The notes under the pieces are model-generated. The model searched no databases. It was not told the origin of the DNA and was given only the letters and a program-made list of their open reading frames with translations. A program made the position numbers and the translations under genes. Of a DNA stretch of 64,000 bases, positions 55,203-64,000 are shown piece after piece. Within the stretch, counting starts at the first letter, position 1. Each line of letters opens with the position of its first letter. This stretch comes from Timema cristinae (Eukaryota; Arthropoda; Insecta; Phasmatodea; Timematidae): NCBI GenBank assembly GCA_039000515.1, contig JBCFYV010000935.1:60922346-60986345 (forward strand). Reading direction: 5' to 3'.

Positions 55203-55536
55203 GCACCACGTCTTACTACCCATTCGGGTTATACGCACTTAAGCTAATGTGTAATGGTAGGATGATTGTGAGATGAAATGGAGGACCTACAGTTTAACGT
55301 AGAATCCGAACCACGGTGGAGGCCTGGCACTCCCCACATTCACAAGATGTCTTGTCAGAGGTGGAGGAAGGGTTTGGTAATCAGATAAATCTGTGCCGGG
55401 ACCGAGGATTGAACCCCGGCCGCCAGCATAGAAGTCTGACACCTTACCCCTAGACCACCAGGTCACCACCGACTAGCAGAATATAATATTTCAGGCAGAT
55501 GTAGAGGGTAAGATAATCCCAATTAATGACACACCC
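54640..55536 (+). repeat. Dispersed repeat E, copy interrupted by SINE-B
   Basis: 54640-55172 matches 20930-21285, with AAGGTCATCCGACGGTAAAA, GTAAGCAGTTTAAAAGTGGT and AAATATATATTTCATGAAA. The match resumes after the SINE at 55479 and includes AATCCCAATTAATGACACAC. Confidence 0.7.
55161..55478 (-). mobile_element. SINE-B, full length, exact 12-bp target-site duplication
   Basis: CACCGACTAGCA stands at 55161-55172 and at 55467-55478. The element lies between: (ATT)10, TAGCACCACGTCTTACTACC, the body, minus-strand GGGGTTCAATCCTCGG, and head GTGACCTGGTGGTCTAGGGG. It lacks the TTGTGATTAATACACG stretch found in the 31- and 49-kb copies, so it is a short-form copy like 55537. Confidence 0.95.
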
Positions 55537-55800
55537 GGTGACCTGGTGGTCTAGGGGTAAGGTGTCAAACTTCTGTGCTGGCGGCCGGGGTTCAATCCTC
55601 GGTCCCGGCACAGATTTATCTGATTACCAAACCCTTCCTTCACCTCTGACAAGACATCTTGTGAATGTGGGGAATGCCAGGCCTCCACCGTGGTTCGGAT
55701 TCCACGTTAAACTGTAGGTCCTCCATTTCATCTTACAATCACTCTACCATTACACATTAGCGTAAGTGCGTATAACCCGAATGGGTAGTAAGACAAGGTT
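55537..55800 (+). mobile_element. SINE-B, full length, opposite orientation
   Basis: Head GGTGACCTGGTGGTCTAGGG, B box GGGGTTCAATCCTCGG, body, tail GTGCGTATAACCCGAATGGG and AAGACAAGG. With the copy 71 bp to its left it forms an inverted pair of about 250-bp arms. Confidence 0.93.
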
Positions 55801-56246
55801 ATATATATGATGGGGGATAGGCAATACATGCAGCACGCCACACAAACCAAAACAGACATCCCTGACACACTTATGGTGCCAGCGTAACAGGGCGGTATTT
55901 CACTGTTGGCCATCAATATGGAGGGAACTGACGGAGTGAATTGTGGGTACGGTGCAACTGGAGGCAGCAGAACGTGTACATGAACAGAGGGGACCCGAAG
56001 AGACGCCATCCTCGACTGTTACTAGTCATAATTGACACCACTACTTGCTTGGCACTGAAGATTGAGGAGTTGCCTACCCCTCTGGTGCAGACAGCGCCAA
56101 CTTCATCTCGTGGCGCCGTCACGACCCCCCCTCCCTTCTTCACCCAAGTTCATCAAATGGAAATACTTGTCTTGTCACCCACTACAACCTGTATAAATTT
56201 TTACCTGGATATCTGAATAGCCCTGTATATTATATATATAATCAGT
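55801..56246. other. No gene recognised
   Basis: Moderately GC-rich, with overlapping open frames on both strands at 55910-56220. Neither shows a domain, a start context or splice partners, so they are not called. An (AT)n run lies at 56227-56240. Confidence 0.4.
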
Positions 56247-56247
56247 A

Positions 56248-56525
56248 GGTGACCTGGTGGTCTAGGGGTAAGGTGTCAGACTTCTGTGCTGGCTGTCCGG
56301 GGTTCAATCCTCGGTCCCGGCACAGATTTATCTGATTGCCAAACCCTTCCTTCATCTCTGACAAGACGTGTATTAATCTCTACTTGTGAATGTGTGGAAT
56401 GCCAGGCCTCCACCGTGGTTCGGATCCCACGTTAAACTGTAGGTCCCCCATTGCATCTCACAATCACTCTACAATTACACATTAGCGTAAGTGCGTACAA
56501 CCCGAACGGGTAGTAAGACGCGGTG

Positions 56526-56557
<32 letters not shown>

Positions 56558-56575
56558 AATAATAAGTATAATAAT
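56248..56575 (+). mobile_element. SINE-B, full length, expanded (AAT)n tail
   Basis: The long form with ACGTGTATTAATCTCTACTT is present. Head to tail is intact and it ends ACGCGGTGATAATAATAATA, followed by an interrupted (AAT)n to about 56575. Confidence 0.93.
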
Positions 56576-56579
56576 AGGC

Positions 56580-56800
56580 CAAGCCATGTGTCTATTTAAA
56601 CATAGATCCTTTGAACTAGATTGCTGAAAACGGGGATATCAGGGTTCGATCCTGGTTGAGTGCACTGGGGATGGTTAAAAAAAATCCACTACCCCTTCAT
56701 GAAAATTCTGTTGCACTTCCTCTGAATTGAACCTTCCTCGTCCCTAACATATTAGTGTAATTAGTACATAGGCGTACAACCCGAGTTAGTACTAAGACGC
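56580..56800 (+). mobile_element. SINE-A
   Basis: The head is worn (CATGTGTCTATTTAAACATA), B box CAGGGTTCGATCCTGG, tail GCGTACAACCCGAGTTAGTA and AGACGCGCTG. It follows the SINE-B tail immediately, a typical insertion into an A-rich tail. Confidence 0.8.
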
Positions 56801-56827
56801 GCTGTTATCTAAAACATAGGACTGACA

Positions 56828-57140
56828 CCTTTGTACTGTCTGAAGCGTGTCTGAGCTTGGGGTCCGGGGCTCGAATCCTGGCATGGGCAACATAGTATCA
56901 TCGGAATGTTCTCACAGAGCAGTGGGAGTCATAAACCTATCTTAACCTAATTTACCAACCAATAGCGATCGTTTGGTCCGATTCCTCTTAAGAGAAAAAT
57001 ATCTTAGGTACCAGCCGGGAATCGGACCCGGGACCTCTGAGTTTGCAGCTAGCTGCACTGACCACTACACCACAGGGTCTGATGTGTGTTGTGATATAAT
57101 CAGTCGGTTTAGAAAGTGCACGTTCAATACCTCTAAATTA
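56828..57140 (+). mobile_element. SINE-C, with an opposed tRNA-like unit inside
   Basis: Plus head at about 56840-56890 (GGGGTCCGGGGCTCGAATCC). It ends in the C tail AGAAAGTGCACGTTCAATAC and CTCTAAAT near 57140. Between them, 57001-57080 read on the minus strand is CCTGTGGTGTAGTGGTCAGT ... CCCGGGTCCGATTCCCGGC, with very clear A and B boxes but unpaired acceptor ends, so it is a second SINE head, not a tRNA gene. Confidence 0.55.
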
Positions 57141-57205
57141 ATGTAAAATGAAAATTTAAATCTAGTTCTAAAAGGTTCATTCAACGGTGAACCTACTCTA
57201 GGACA

Positions 57206-60045
57206 AGGAAATAGTCAGCGGAGTGGTGTTGCATTAGACTAGGGATAAAGTAAGGAAATAGTCAGCGGAGTGGAGTATAAGACATATGTGGCTGTGTTGC
57301 ATTAAACTAGGGATAAAGTTAGGAAATAGTCAGCGCAGTGGAGTGTGAGACAGATGTGTCTGTGTTGCATTAAACTGAGGATAAAGTCAGGAAATAGTCA
57401 GCGAAGTGGAGTGTGAGACATATATGTCTGTGTTGCATTAAACTGGGGATAAAGTCAGGAAACAGTCAGCGGAGTGGAGTGCGAGACATATGTTCCTTTG
57501 TTGCATTAAACTGGGGATAAAGTCAGGAAATAGTCAGCGAAGTGGAGTGTGAGACATATATGTCTGTGTTGCATTAAACTGGGATAAAGTCAGGAAATAG
57601 TCAGCGGAGTGGAGTGTGAGACAGATGGGCCTGTGTTGCATTAAACTGAGTATAAAGTCAGGAAATAGTCAGCGGAGTGGAGTGTAAGACAGATGGGCCT
57701 GTGTTGCATTAAACTGGGGATAAAGTCAGGAAATAGTCAGCGGAGTGGAGTGTGAGACAGATGTGTCTGTGTTGCATTAAACTGAGTATAAAGTCAGGAA
57801 ATAGTCAGCGGAGTGGAGTGTAAGACAGATGGGCCTGTGTTGCATTAAACTGGGGATAAAGTCAGGAAATAGTCAGCGGAGTGGAGTGTGAGACAGATGG
57901 GCCTGTGTTGCATTAAACTGAGTATAAAGTCAGGAAATAGTCAGCGGAGTGGAGTGTGAGACAGATGGGCCTGTGTTGCATTAAACTGAGTATAAAGTCA
58001 GGAAATAGTCAGCGGAGTGGAGTGTAAGACAGATGGGCCTGTGTTGCATTAAACTGGGGATAAAGTCAGGAAATAGTCAGCGGAGTGGAGTGTGAGACAG
58101 ATGGGCCTGTGTTGCATTAAACTGAGTATAAAGTCAGGAAATAGTCAGCGGAGTGGAGTGTAAGACAGATGGGCCTGTGTTGCATTAAACTGGGGATAAA
58201 GTCAGGAAATAGTCAGCGGAGTGGAGTGTGAGACAGATGGGCCTGTGTTGCATTAAACTGAGTATAAAGTCAGGAAATAGTCAGCGGAGTGGAGTGTAAG
58301 ACAGATGTGTCTGTGTTGCATTAAACTGGGGATAAAGTCAGGAAATAGTCAGCGGAGTGGAGTGTAAGACAGATGGGCCTGTGTTGCATTAAACTGGGGA
58401 TAAAGTCAGGAAATAGTCAGCGGAGTGGAGTGTAAGACATATATGTCTGTGTTGCATTAAACTAGGGACAAAGTCAGGAAATAGTCAGCGGAGTGGAGTG
58501 TAATATATATGTGTCTGTGTTGCATTAAACTAGGAATAAAGTCAGGAAATAGTCAGCGGAGTGGAGTGTGAGACATATATGTCTGTGTTGCATTAAACTA
58601 GGGACAAAGTCAGGAAATAGTCAGCGGAGTGGAGTGTGAGACAGATGGGCCTGTGTTGCATTAAACTAGGGATAAAGTTAGGAAATAGTCAGCAGAGTGG
58701 AGTGTGAGACATATATGTCTGTGTTGCATTAAACTAGGGACAAATTCAGGAAATAGTCAGCGGAGTGGAGTGTGAGACAGATGGGCCTGTGTTGCATTAA
58801 ACTAGGGATAAAGTTAGGAAATAGTCAGCGGAGTGGAGTGTAAGACAGATGTGTCTGTGTTGCATTAAACTGGGGATAAAGTCAGGAAATAGTCAGCGGA
58901 GTGGAGTGTGAGACAGATGTGTCTGTGTTGCATTAAACTAGGGATAAAGTCAAGAAATAGTCAGCGGAGTGGAGTGTGAGACAGATGTGTCTGTGTTGCA
59001 TTAAACTGGGGATAAAGTCAGGAAATAGTCAGCGAAGTGGAGTGTGAGACATATATGTCTGTGTTGCATTAAACTGGGGATAAAGTCAGGAAATAGTCAG
59101 CGGAGTGGAGTGTGAGACAGATGTGTCTGTGTTGCATTAAACTGGGGATAAAGTCAGGAAATAGTCAGCGGAGTGGAGTGTAAGACTGATGGGCCTGTGT
59201 TGCATTAAACTAGGATAAAGTCAGGAAATAGTCAGCGGAGTGGAGTGTGAGACAGATGTGTCTGTGTTGCATTAAACTGGGGATAAAGTTAGGAAATAGT
59301 CAGCGGAGTGGAGTGTGAGACAGATGGGCCTGTGTTGCATTAAACTAGGGATAAAGTTAGGAAATAGTCAGCGCAGTGGAGTGTGAGACAGATGTGTCTG
59401 TGTTGCATTAAACTGAGGATAAAGTCAGGAAATAGTCAGCGGAGTGGAGTGTAAGACAGATGTGTCTGTGTTGCATTAAACTGGGGATAAAGTCAGGAAA
59501 TAGTCAGCGGAGTGGAGTGTAATATATATATGTCTGTGTTGCATTAAACTAGGGATAAAGATAGAAAATAGTCAGCGGAGTGGAGTGTGAGACAGATGGG
59601 CCTGTGTTGCATTAAACTAGGGATAAAGTTAGGAAATAGTCAGCGCAGTGGAGTGTGAGACAGATGTGTCTGTGTTGCATTAAACTGGGGATAAAGTCAG
59701 GAAATAGTCAGCGCAGTGGAGTGTAAGACAGATGTGTCTGTGTTGCATTAAACTGGGGATAAAGTCAGGAAATAGTCAGCGGAGTGGAGTGTGAGACAGA
59801 TGTGTCTGTGTTGCATTAAACTAGGGATAAAGTCAGGAAATAGTCAGCGCAGTGGAGTGTGAGACAGATGTGTCTGTGTTGCATTAAACTGGGGATAAAG
59901 TCAGGAAATAGTCAGCGGAGTGGAGTGTAAGACAGATGTGTCTGTGTTGCATTAAACTGGGGATAAAGTCAGGAAATAGTCAGCGGAGTGGAGTGTGAGA
60001 CAGATGTGTCTGTGTTGCATTAAACTGGGGATAAAGTCAGGAAAT
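57206..60045. repeat. 68-bp satellite, about 42 units
   Basis: The unit is AGGAAATAGTCAGCGGAGTG, GAGTGTRAGACAGATGKGYC, TGTGTTGCATTAAACTGGGG, ATAAAGTC. The first units at 57206-57260 are shortened. Main variable sites are CAGATGGGCC / CAGATGTGTC / CATATATGTC, TAAGAC/TGAGAC and CTGGGGAT/CTGAGTAT/CTAGGGAT. From about 57640 to 58290 two monomer types mostly alternate. No frame is open through the unit. Confidence 0.97.
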
Positions 60046-60260
60046 GGAGCCTCCACTCGGAAAACTGGGAGATGAAGTGAGATGAAAGGAAAAGAGAGAA
60101 TAACTGAAAGAGAGAAAGAATCCCGCAGGTTTAGAGAGAGGAGATAGAGGAGGGATGAAGAGAGAAACGAGGAAAGAGTAATTTGATGAAAGCCAATCAG
60201 TGTCTTTTTCCAGACGAAAGGGAGCGCATTCAATCGTGAGGAAGATTGGAAGAATTGGCA

Positions 60261-60300
60261 ATGGGATCCCCCGCCATTGTGCTGCCGCCCGACTACACCG
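60261..60300 (+). CDS. Possible tiny first coding exon
   Basis: ATG GGA TCC CCC ... encodes 13 residues (Met-Gly-Ser-Pro-Ala-Ile-Val-Leu-Pro-Pro-Asp-Tyr-Thr) plus one base, then a GT donor (ACCG|GTAAAA) at 60301. An in-frame TGA eight codons upstream and a GC-rich run support a start. The purine-rich 60050-60240 could be its 5' UTR; TTTTTCCAG near 60213 could instead be an acceptor for an exon in other frames. Too short for recognition. Confidence 0.25.
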
Positions 60301-60476
60301 GTAAAAACACACACACACATACACGTGATTCGAGGAGGCGCAACGTCGATATCGGCCGCAGGGATATACTTGAAGGGGGATCGGGGGTTCAAACCTCACC
60401 GAAAGTATTAATAATACTTTTTAATTCATATCTGTCAAACACTGATATGTGATATTTTGTCCACAGGATCAGTCAT

Positions 60477-60504
60477 TATTATTATTATATTATTATTATT
60501 ATTA

Positions 60505-60548
<44 letters not shown>
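60477..60548. repeat. (ATT)n microsatellite at a SINE-A tail
   Basis: About 23 ATT units with ATATT interruptions, continuous with the tail of the SINE-A that follows. Confidence 0.95.
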
Positions 60549-60812
60549 GCACCACATCTTACTACCCGTTTTGAGTTGTACGCCCATGTACTAATTAAGA
60601 AAATGGTTTTAGAGTCTAGGAAGGCTGTACGATCAATAGGAAGTGTATCCGCGTTTGCGTGAAGGAAGAATGGAAAACCATTTAGGGAAAACCATTTAGG
60701 GAAAAACCACCCTAAGTACACCCAGACGAGATTCGAACCTCGATATCCTCGTCATAGACAGTCTAGTCCCCTGCGAGAGTAGCGCGTTTGACTATGCAGC
60801 CACTGAGGTGTG
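60549..60812 (-). mobile_element. SINE-A with internal 16-bp duplication
   Basis: Complete from AGCACCACATCTTACTACCC to head CACTGAGG. AAACCATTTAGGGAAA is tandemly repeated near 60675-60705, a small insertion private to this copy. Minus B box GAGGTTCGAATCTCG. Confidence 0.9.
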
Positions 60813-61126
60813 TTGTTTTTAATTATTATTATTTGTTCTGTCTTACGACAGGTCCATTCCTTTTATCAGTGAACTTAGAATGGAATAAGTATTATAAGTT
60901 ATATTTACTACTCTCTTTCCAGGAATTAAACCGGCCAGTTTTCAAATTTGGGTCCTCGATCAGTGCTTGATATATATATATATATCTCAAAGCTGCCGGA
61001 CTTCCACTTGTAGTTTAACCTAAAATATAAATTAAATTTATATTTAATTTTTATTGTTATTTAAAGTAGACTTATTAGAAACAGCTGTGATCATAAATCA
61101 CTGGAACAAATGTTGGACAAACTAAA
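60813..61126. other. No gene recognised
   Basis: AT-rich with an (AT)n run near 60969-60984. Confidence 0.5.
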
Positions 61127-61860
61127 CTCCTAAACAAGACGTCTCATAGTCAACACTGCCACTAGAGTGTACTAATGACTGATACGAGCGTTGAACAAAC
61201 TCGTAGCAACTCCTAAACAAGACGTCTCATAGTCAACACTGCCACTAGAGTGTACTAATGACTGATACGAGCGTTGGACAAACTCGTAGCAACTCCTAAA
61301 CAAGACGTCTCATAGTCAACACTGCCACTAGAGTGTACTAATGACTGATACGAGCGTTGAACAAACTCGTAGCAACTCCTAAACAAGACGTCTCATAGTC
61401 AACACTGCCACTAGAGTGTAATAATGACTGATACGAGCGTTGAACAAACTCGTAGCAACTCCTAAACAAGACGTCTCATAGTCAACACTGCCACTAGAGT
61501 GTATAATGACTGATACGAGCGTTGAACAAACTCGTAGCAACTCCTAAACAAGACGTCTCATAGTCAACACTGCCACTAGAGTGTAATAATGACTGATACG
61601 AGCGTTGAACAAACTCGTAGCAACTCCTAAACAAGACGTCTCATAGTCAACACTGCCACTAGAGTGTACTAATGACTGATACGAGCGTTGAACAAACTCG
61701 TAGCAACTCCTAAACAAGACGTCTCATAGTCAACACTGCCACTAGAGTGTAATAATGACTGGATACGAGCGTTGAACAAACTCGTAGCAACTCCTAAACA
61801 AGACGTCTCATAGTCAACACTGCCACTAGAGTGTAATAATGACTGGTACGAACGTTGGAC
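61127..61860. repeat. 83-bp satellite, about 9 units
   Basis: The unit is CTCCTAAACAAGACGTCTCA, TAGTCAACACTGCCACTAGA, GTGTACTAATGACTGATACG, AGCGTTGAACAAACTCGTAGCAA. Units are nearly identical (ACTAAT/AATAAT, GAACAA/GGACAA), so the array is young or homogenised. The last unit ends in GGTACGAACGTTGGACGTCT. Confidence 0.97.
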
Positions 61861-62545
61861 GTCTCAAATCGATAGAGAATGTTGCAGGCCTTTAGAACAG
61901 TATTCTTCTTAGTGTTTTTTCACGGTGTGCGGGAAGGGGTGGGGGGAGGTGAAACATTAGAAGAGAAGAAAAGAGTGGGATGATGAAGCAAAAGAGAGGT
62001 GGATAGTGAAGAAAAAGGGGTTGAGGGAGAGTGGTGGATCGCTAGTGCCTGCTTGCTCTTCGGGTGATGTAATTTTCCGTGTGGGAAAGCTTTAGCTGAT
62101 CACTTGAAATGCCAGAGCGCTGCTACTAGGGCGCGTTTTCCCCGCCAGCGGCGACCGGGCTCGTTATACGACTTGATACCCGACTGGGAATACAACGCCG
62201 ACAGGAAAAAAAAAAACACCACTCTCCTACTCACCCTCTAACCCCCTCCTAACCCCCACCCCCCTTCATACCCAACCCAACCCACATACACAGACAAGAG
62301 GAAGCAACGAACGAAAACCGGGGTTCCGAGAGATAATCTGCCGTAACTCCAAAATCAGCAGGAATCTAGGAGGCGGTGGGGTATACGGTCTACTTCACAA
62401 GGTCTGTCTATTAAGAGGTCAGATCACGGCGGGCATCATGATATAGATCAAGTCCACCAACCGGTGCGTTGAAAGGGGCTTCAGACATCTTGTAGGAAGA
62501 ACTTTAACATTTTTTAAAATGTTTTCTATTAAACATTAAAAAAAA
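61861..62545. other. G- and C-skewed non-coding block
   Basis: 61920-62050 is G-rich (GGGAAGGGGTGGGGGGAGGT) and 62210-62300 is C-rich (CCCCCACCCCCCTTC) on the same strand, with a GC-rich stretch GGGCGCGTTTTCCCCGCCAG between them. The two flanks could pair. No exon is supported. Confidence 0.4.
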
Positions 62546-62549
62546 AATT

Positions 62550-62725
62550 ACGGTCTTACCGCGTATTGATATCCGTCCAGGCTGTACTGGGTTGAGGATA
62601 ATATTAAATTAGAAGAAGTTGACCCGCCTTTGTGTGAAGATGAAGGAGGAGACCATTTGGTAGAAAAAAATAATCTCAGTACACCCGACCGGGATTCAAA
62701 CCTTGACCTAACCATTGTTGACAAA
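62550..62725 (-). mobile_element. SINE-A, worn copy
   Basis: CGGTCTTACCGCGTATTGAT (scrambled tail), GTTGACCCGCCTTTGTGTGA, CAGTACACCCGACCGGGATT, minus B box GGTTTGAATCCCGG. The A-box side is missing. Confidence 0.65.
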
Positions 62726-62949
62726 CCAAGATATTTGATCTTGACATCTATTCTACGTGTGGGTTGGATATAAAATGTAATAGGAACAACAAAACTTTGA
62801 TAAAATTCAACTCTCTTACAACAGTAATTATTTATGTTCATATCGTGACAAAAGAACGATGGACAGCACAAGAATAAAATGAATTTGTCGTGAAATGAGC
62901 CGAGCTTTGTTACTACACCTTCCCATTAGACATTGTTACGATTTTTTTA

Positions 62950-62996
62950 AAGATATAAACGTGCTCTTTCTGAACTGAATAATTATGTCAGCACAA
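62950..62996 (-). mobile_element. SINE-C tail fragment
   Basis: AAACGTGCTCTTTCTGAACT and GAATAATTATGTCAGCACA match the reversed C tail seen at 4.69 and 6.82 kb. Twelve bases separate it from element M. Confidence 0.5.
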
Positions 62997-63007
62997 GACT
63001 TATAAAT

Positions 63008-63776
63008 TACAGGTCATTCACGACCTTAGTTTACTTGGATGACAGCTCAAACATTTACTAGAAATAGCCCCTTATATATTCCTACGCCAACAGCTGACAT
63101 CTATCACTTTGGATAACTGTCATGAAAACAGATGGTAATATATGAATGTGTTAGTTGACCACAGTAATTTAGGTAAATATTATTTATATATTTATTTGAG
63201 GTCGGACACTAAGCTTATTTATCTTTTTAGTGCACTTAAAAAAATTATTATTCAAAACACTTCACAAAAGTTCTAACGATAAAAGCTTCAAAATGGCTTC
63301 CTACGAATTTAAACCATGTGGCGAACATGACGGAAACAAGTTTTTTACAATGATGCACCCATGCAGTGGTTAAAAATTTTAATTCAGTTAAATATTTTGA
63401 AATATGATAAAATAATCATAAAATAATTTACTATATATAAAAAAATTACAAGTATTTACACTTTTCCAAATAAATACGGTGCCTGTAGTAAAAAAGTATT
63501 AATGTAAGCACTATATTACACATCATAGATAACATTCCAAAATGGAAAATAAGTGTTTTTTTAATTATATTTTAAATATTGTTTCAGATTGGGTAAACAT
63601 GAATTATTAAAAGTAATGTAATAAATAGTGTGAGAAAACTTATGTTTAAGTTATTTTAAATGTAAAGTATAGCAGGGAATTAAAAAAACTTAACATTTAT
63701 AACAAAACAGTGATCTTGTACAAGTGTCGGCAACCCAAAACCTAAACATATGATTTTTGAACTGTCATCCAGGTAA
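63008..63776 (+). mobile_element. Element M, uninterrupted copy
   Basis: Left end TTCACGACCTTAGTTTACTT and GGATGACAGCTC, right end TTTTTGAACTGTCATCCAGG and TAAA. It is collinear with both copies at 14.8-16.3 kb over about 770 bp and is the reference that shows where the outer copy there was cut. The outermost right bases (AACCTATCGTGAACGGACT in the other copy) are absent, replaced by SINE-A sequence. Confidence 0.85.
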
Positions 63777-63955
63777 AGGATGAGGTAAATAACATTTGGA
63801 GGAAATGTACTCGCATTCGCGTATAGTAAAAACCACTTAGCGTAAGCCACCGAAGTACCTTCGGCCGGATTCGAGCTCCGATCTCTCTGTCACTAGACAA
63901 ACCAGATAGGAATTGGAGTGACACCTTTGTCTGCGTAGTCACAGGTGTGAGTCTT
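63777..63955 (-). mobile_element. SINE-A, tail-truncated
   Basis: AGGATGAGGTAAATAACATT, GTACTCGCATTCGCGTATAG, minus B box GAGCTCGAATCCGG, head ACGCAGACAAAGGTGTCACT. It joins element M without spacer. Confidence 0.7.
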
Positions 63956-64000
63956 AATAAAATCAATCATTTGTAAAATGTTTCAATTTAGGTAGATTGC

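Noticed and set aside
55913..56216. Overlapping open frames on both strands between two SINE-B copies
   Set aside because: No domain, no splice sites, no start context; moderate GC explains the openness.
57001..57080. tRNA gene on the minus strand
   Set aside because: A and B boxes are very good, but the acceptor ends do not pair and the unit lies in a SINE-C context; read as a SINE head.
59952..60399. Overlapping minus-strand frames of 120 and 146 codons
   Set aside because: They span the edge of the 68-bp satellite and a purine-rich tract; Ser/Leu/Phe bias comes from the base composition.
61127..61860. Array of CTCF-like sites (CTGCCACTAGAGTG in each 83-bp unit)
   Set aside because: The core is only loosely similar to known insect or vertebrate CTCF motifs; too weak to claim.

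Overview
This is a repeat-dominated, AT-rich stretch of an animal nuclear genome, most likely an arthropod and probably an insect. The evidence is: no dense coding capacity or operons; two or three short exon-sized coding pieces with splice donors; tRNA-derived SINEs; LINE and hAT fragments; MITEs; and a large satellite built on TTAGG, the arthropod telomere repeat. The species cannot be fixed from sequence alone.

Genes. The best-supported gene is a minus-strand first coding exon at 28540-28731. It encodes the first 64 residues of a CLASP-type microtubule plus-end protein (start of TOG1), with an in-frame stop upstream and an AAG|GT donor at phase 0. Its later exons lie at lower coordinates or outside the window and I could not find them. 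A second first coding exon (33673-33889, +) is convincing by start, GC content and donor, but I do not recognise its product. A third very small one (60261-60300, +) is tentative. Most other open frames lie inside repeats or look random.

Repeats, left to right. 0-7.6 kb: short tandem and inverted repeats, a 44-bp minisatellite carrying a CACGTG palindrome, and SINE pieces. 7.6-11.5 kb: a LINE 3' fragment and a broken hAT transposase. 11.5-20 kb: SINEs, one MITE nested in inverted orientation inside another copy of itself, and a second LINE tail. 20-28 kb: dispersed repeats and a compound hAT-like element. 28-37.8 kb: the two best exons, with a SINE split by a TIR element, a hAT MITE (CAGTGGCGGCTCG ends) and a foldback element. 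37.9-46.5 kb: about 49 units of a ~176-bp satellite, each ending in a (TTAGG)n tract. 46.5-57.1 kb: nested foldback, Helitron-like and SINE insertions. 57.2-60.0 kb: a 68-bp satellite with a local two-monomer higher-order pattern. 61.1-61.9 kb: an 83-bp satellite. 62-64 kb: a third MITE copy and SINE remnants.

SINE families. For this report I call them A, B and C. SINE-A (about 26 copies) and SINE-B (9 copies) have different tRNA-like heads but the same 3' end, which contains CCCGAACGGGTAGTAAGACG. This suggests both are mobilised by one LINE. SINE-C has another tail (GTGCACGTTAAATACCTC). Several insertions keep 11-12 bp target-site duplications. One SINE-B copy has a paralogous unoccupied site elsewhere in the window.

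Boundaries of degenerate repeats are approximate (about 10-30 bp), because alignments were done by eye.
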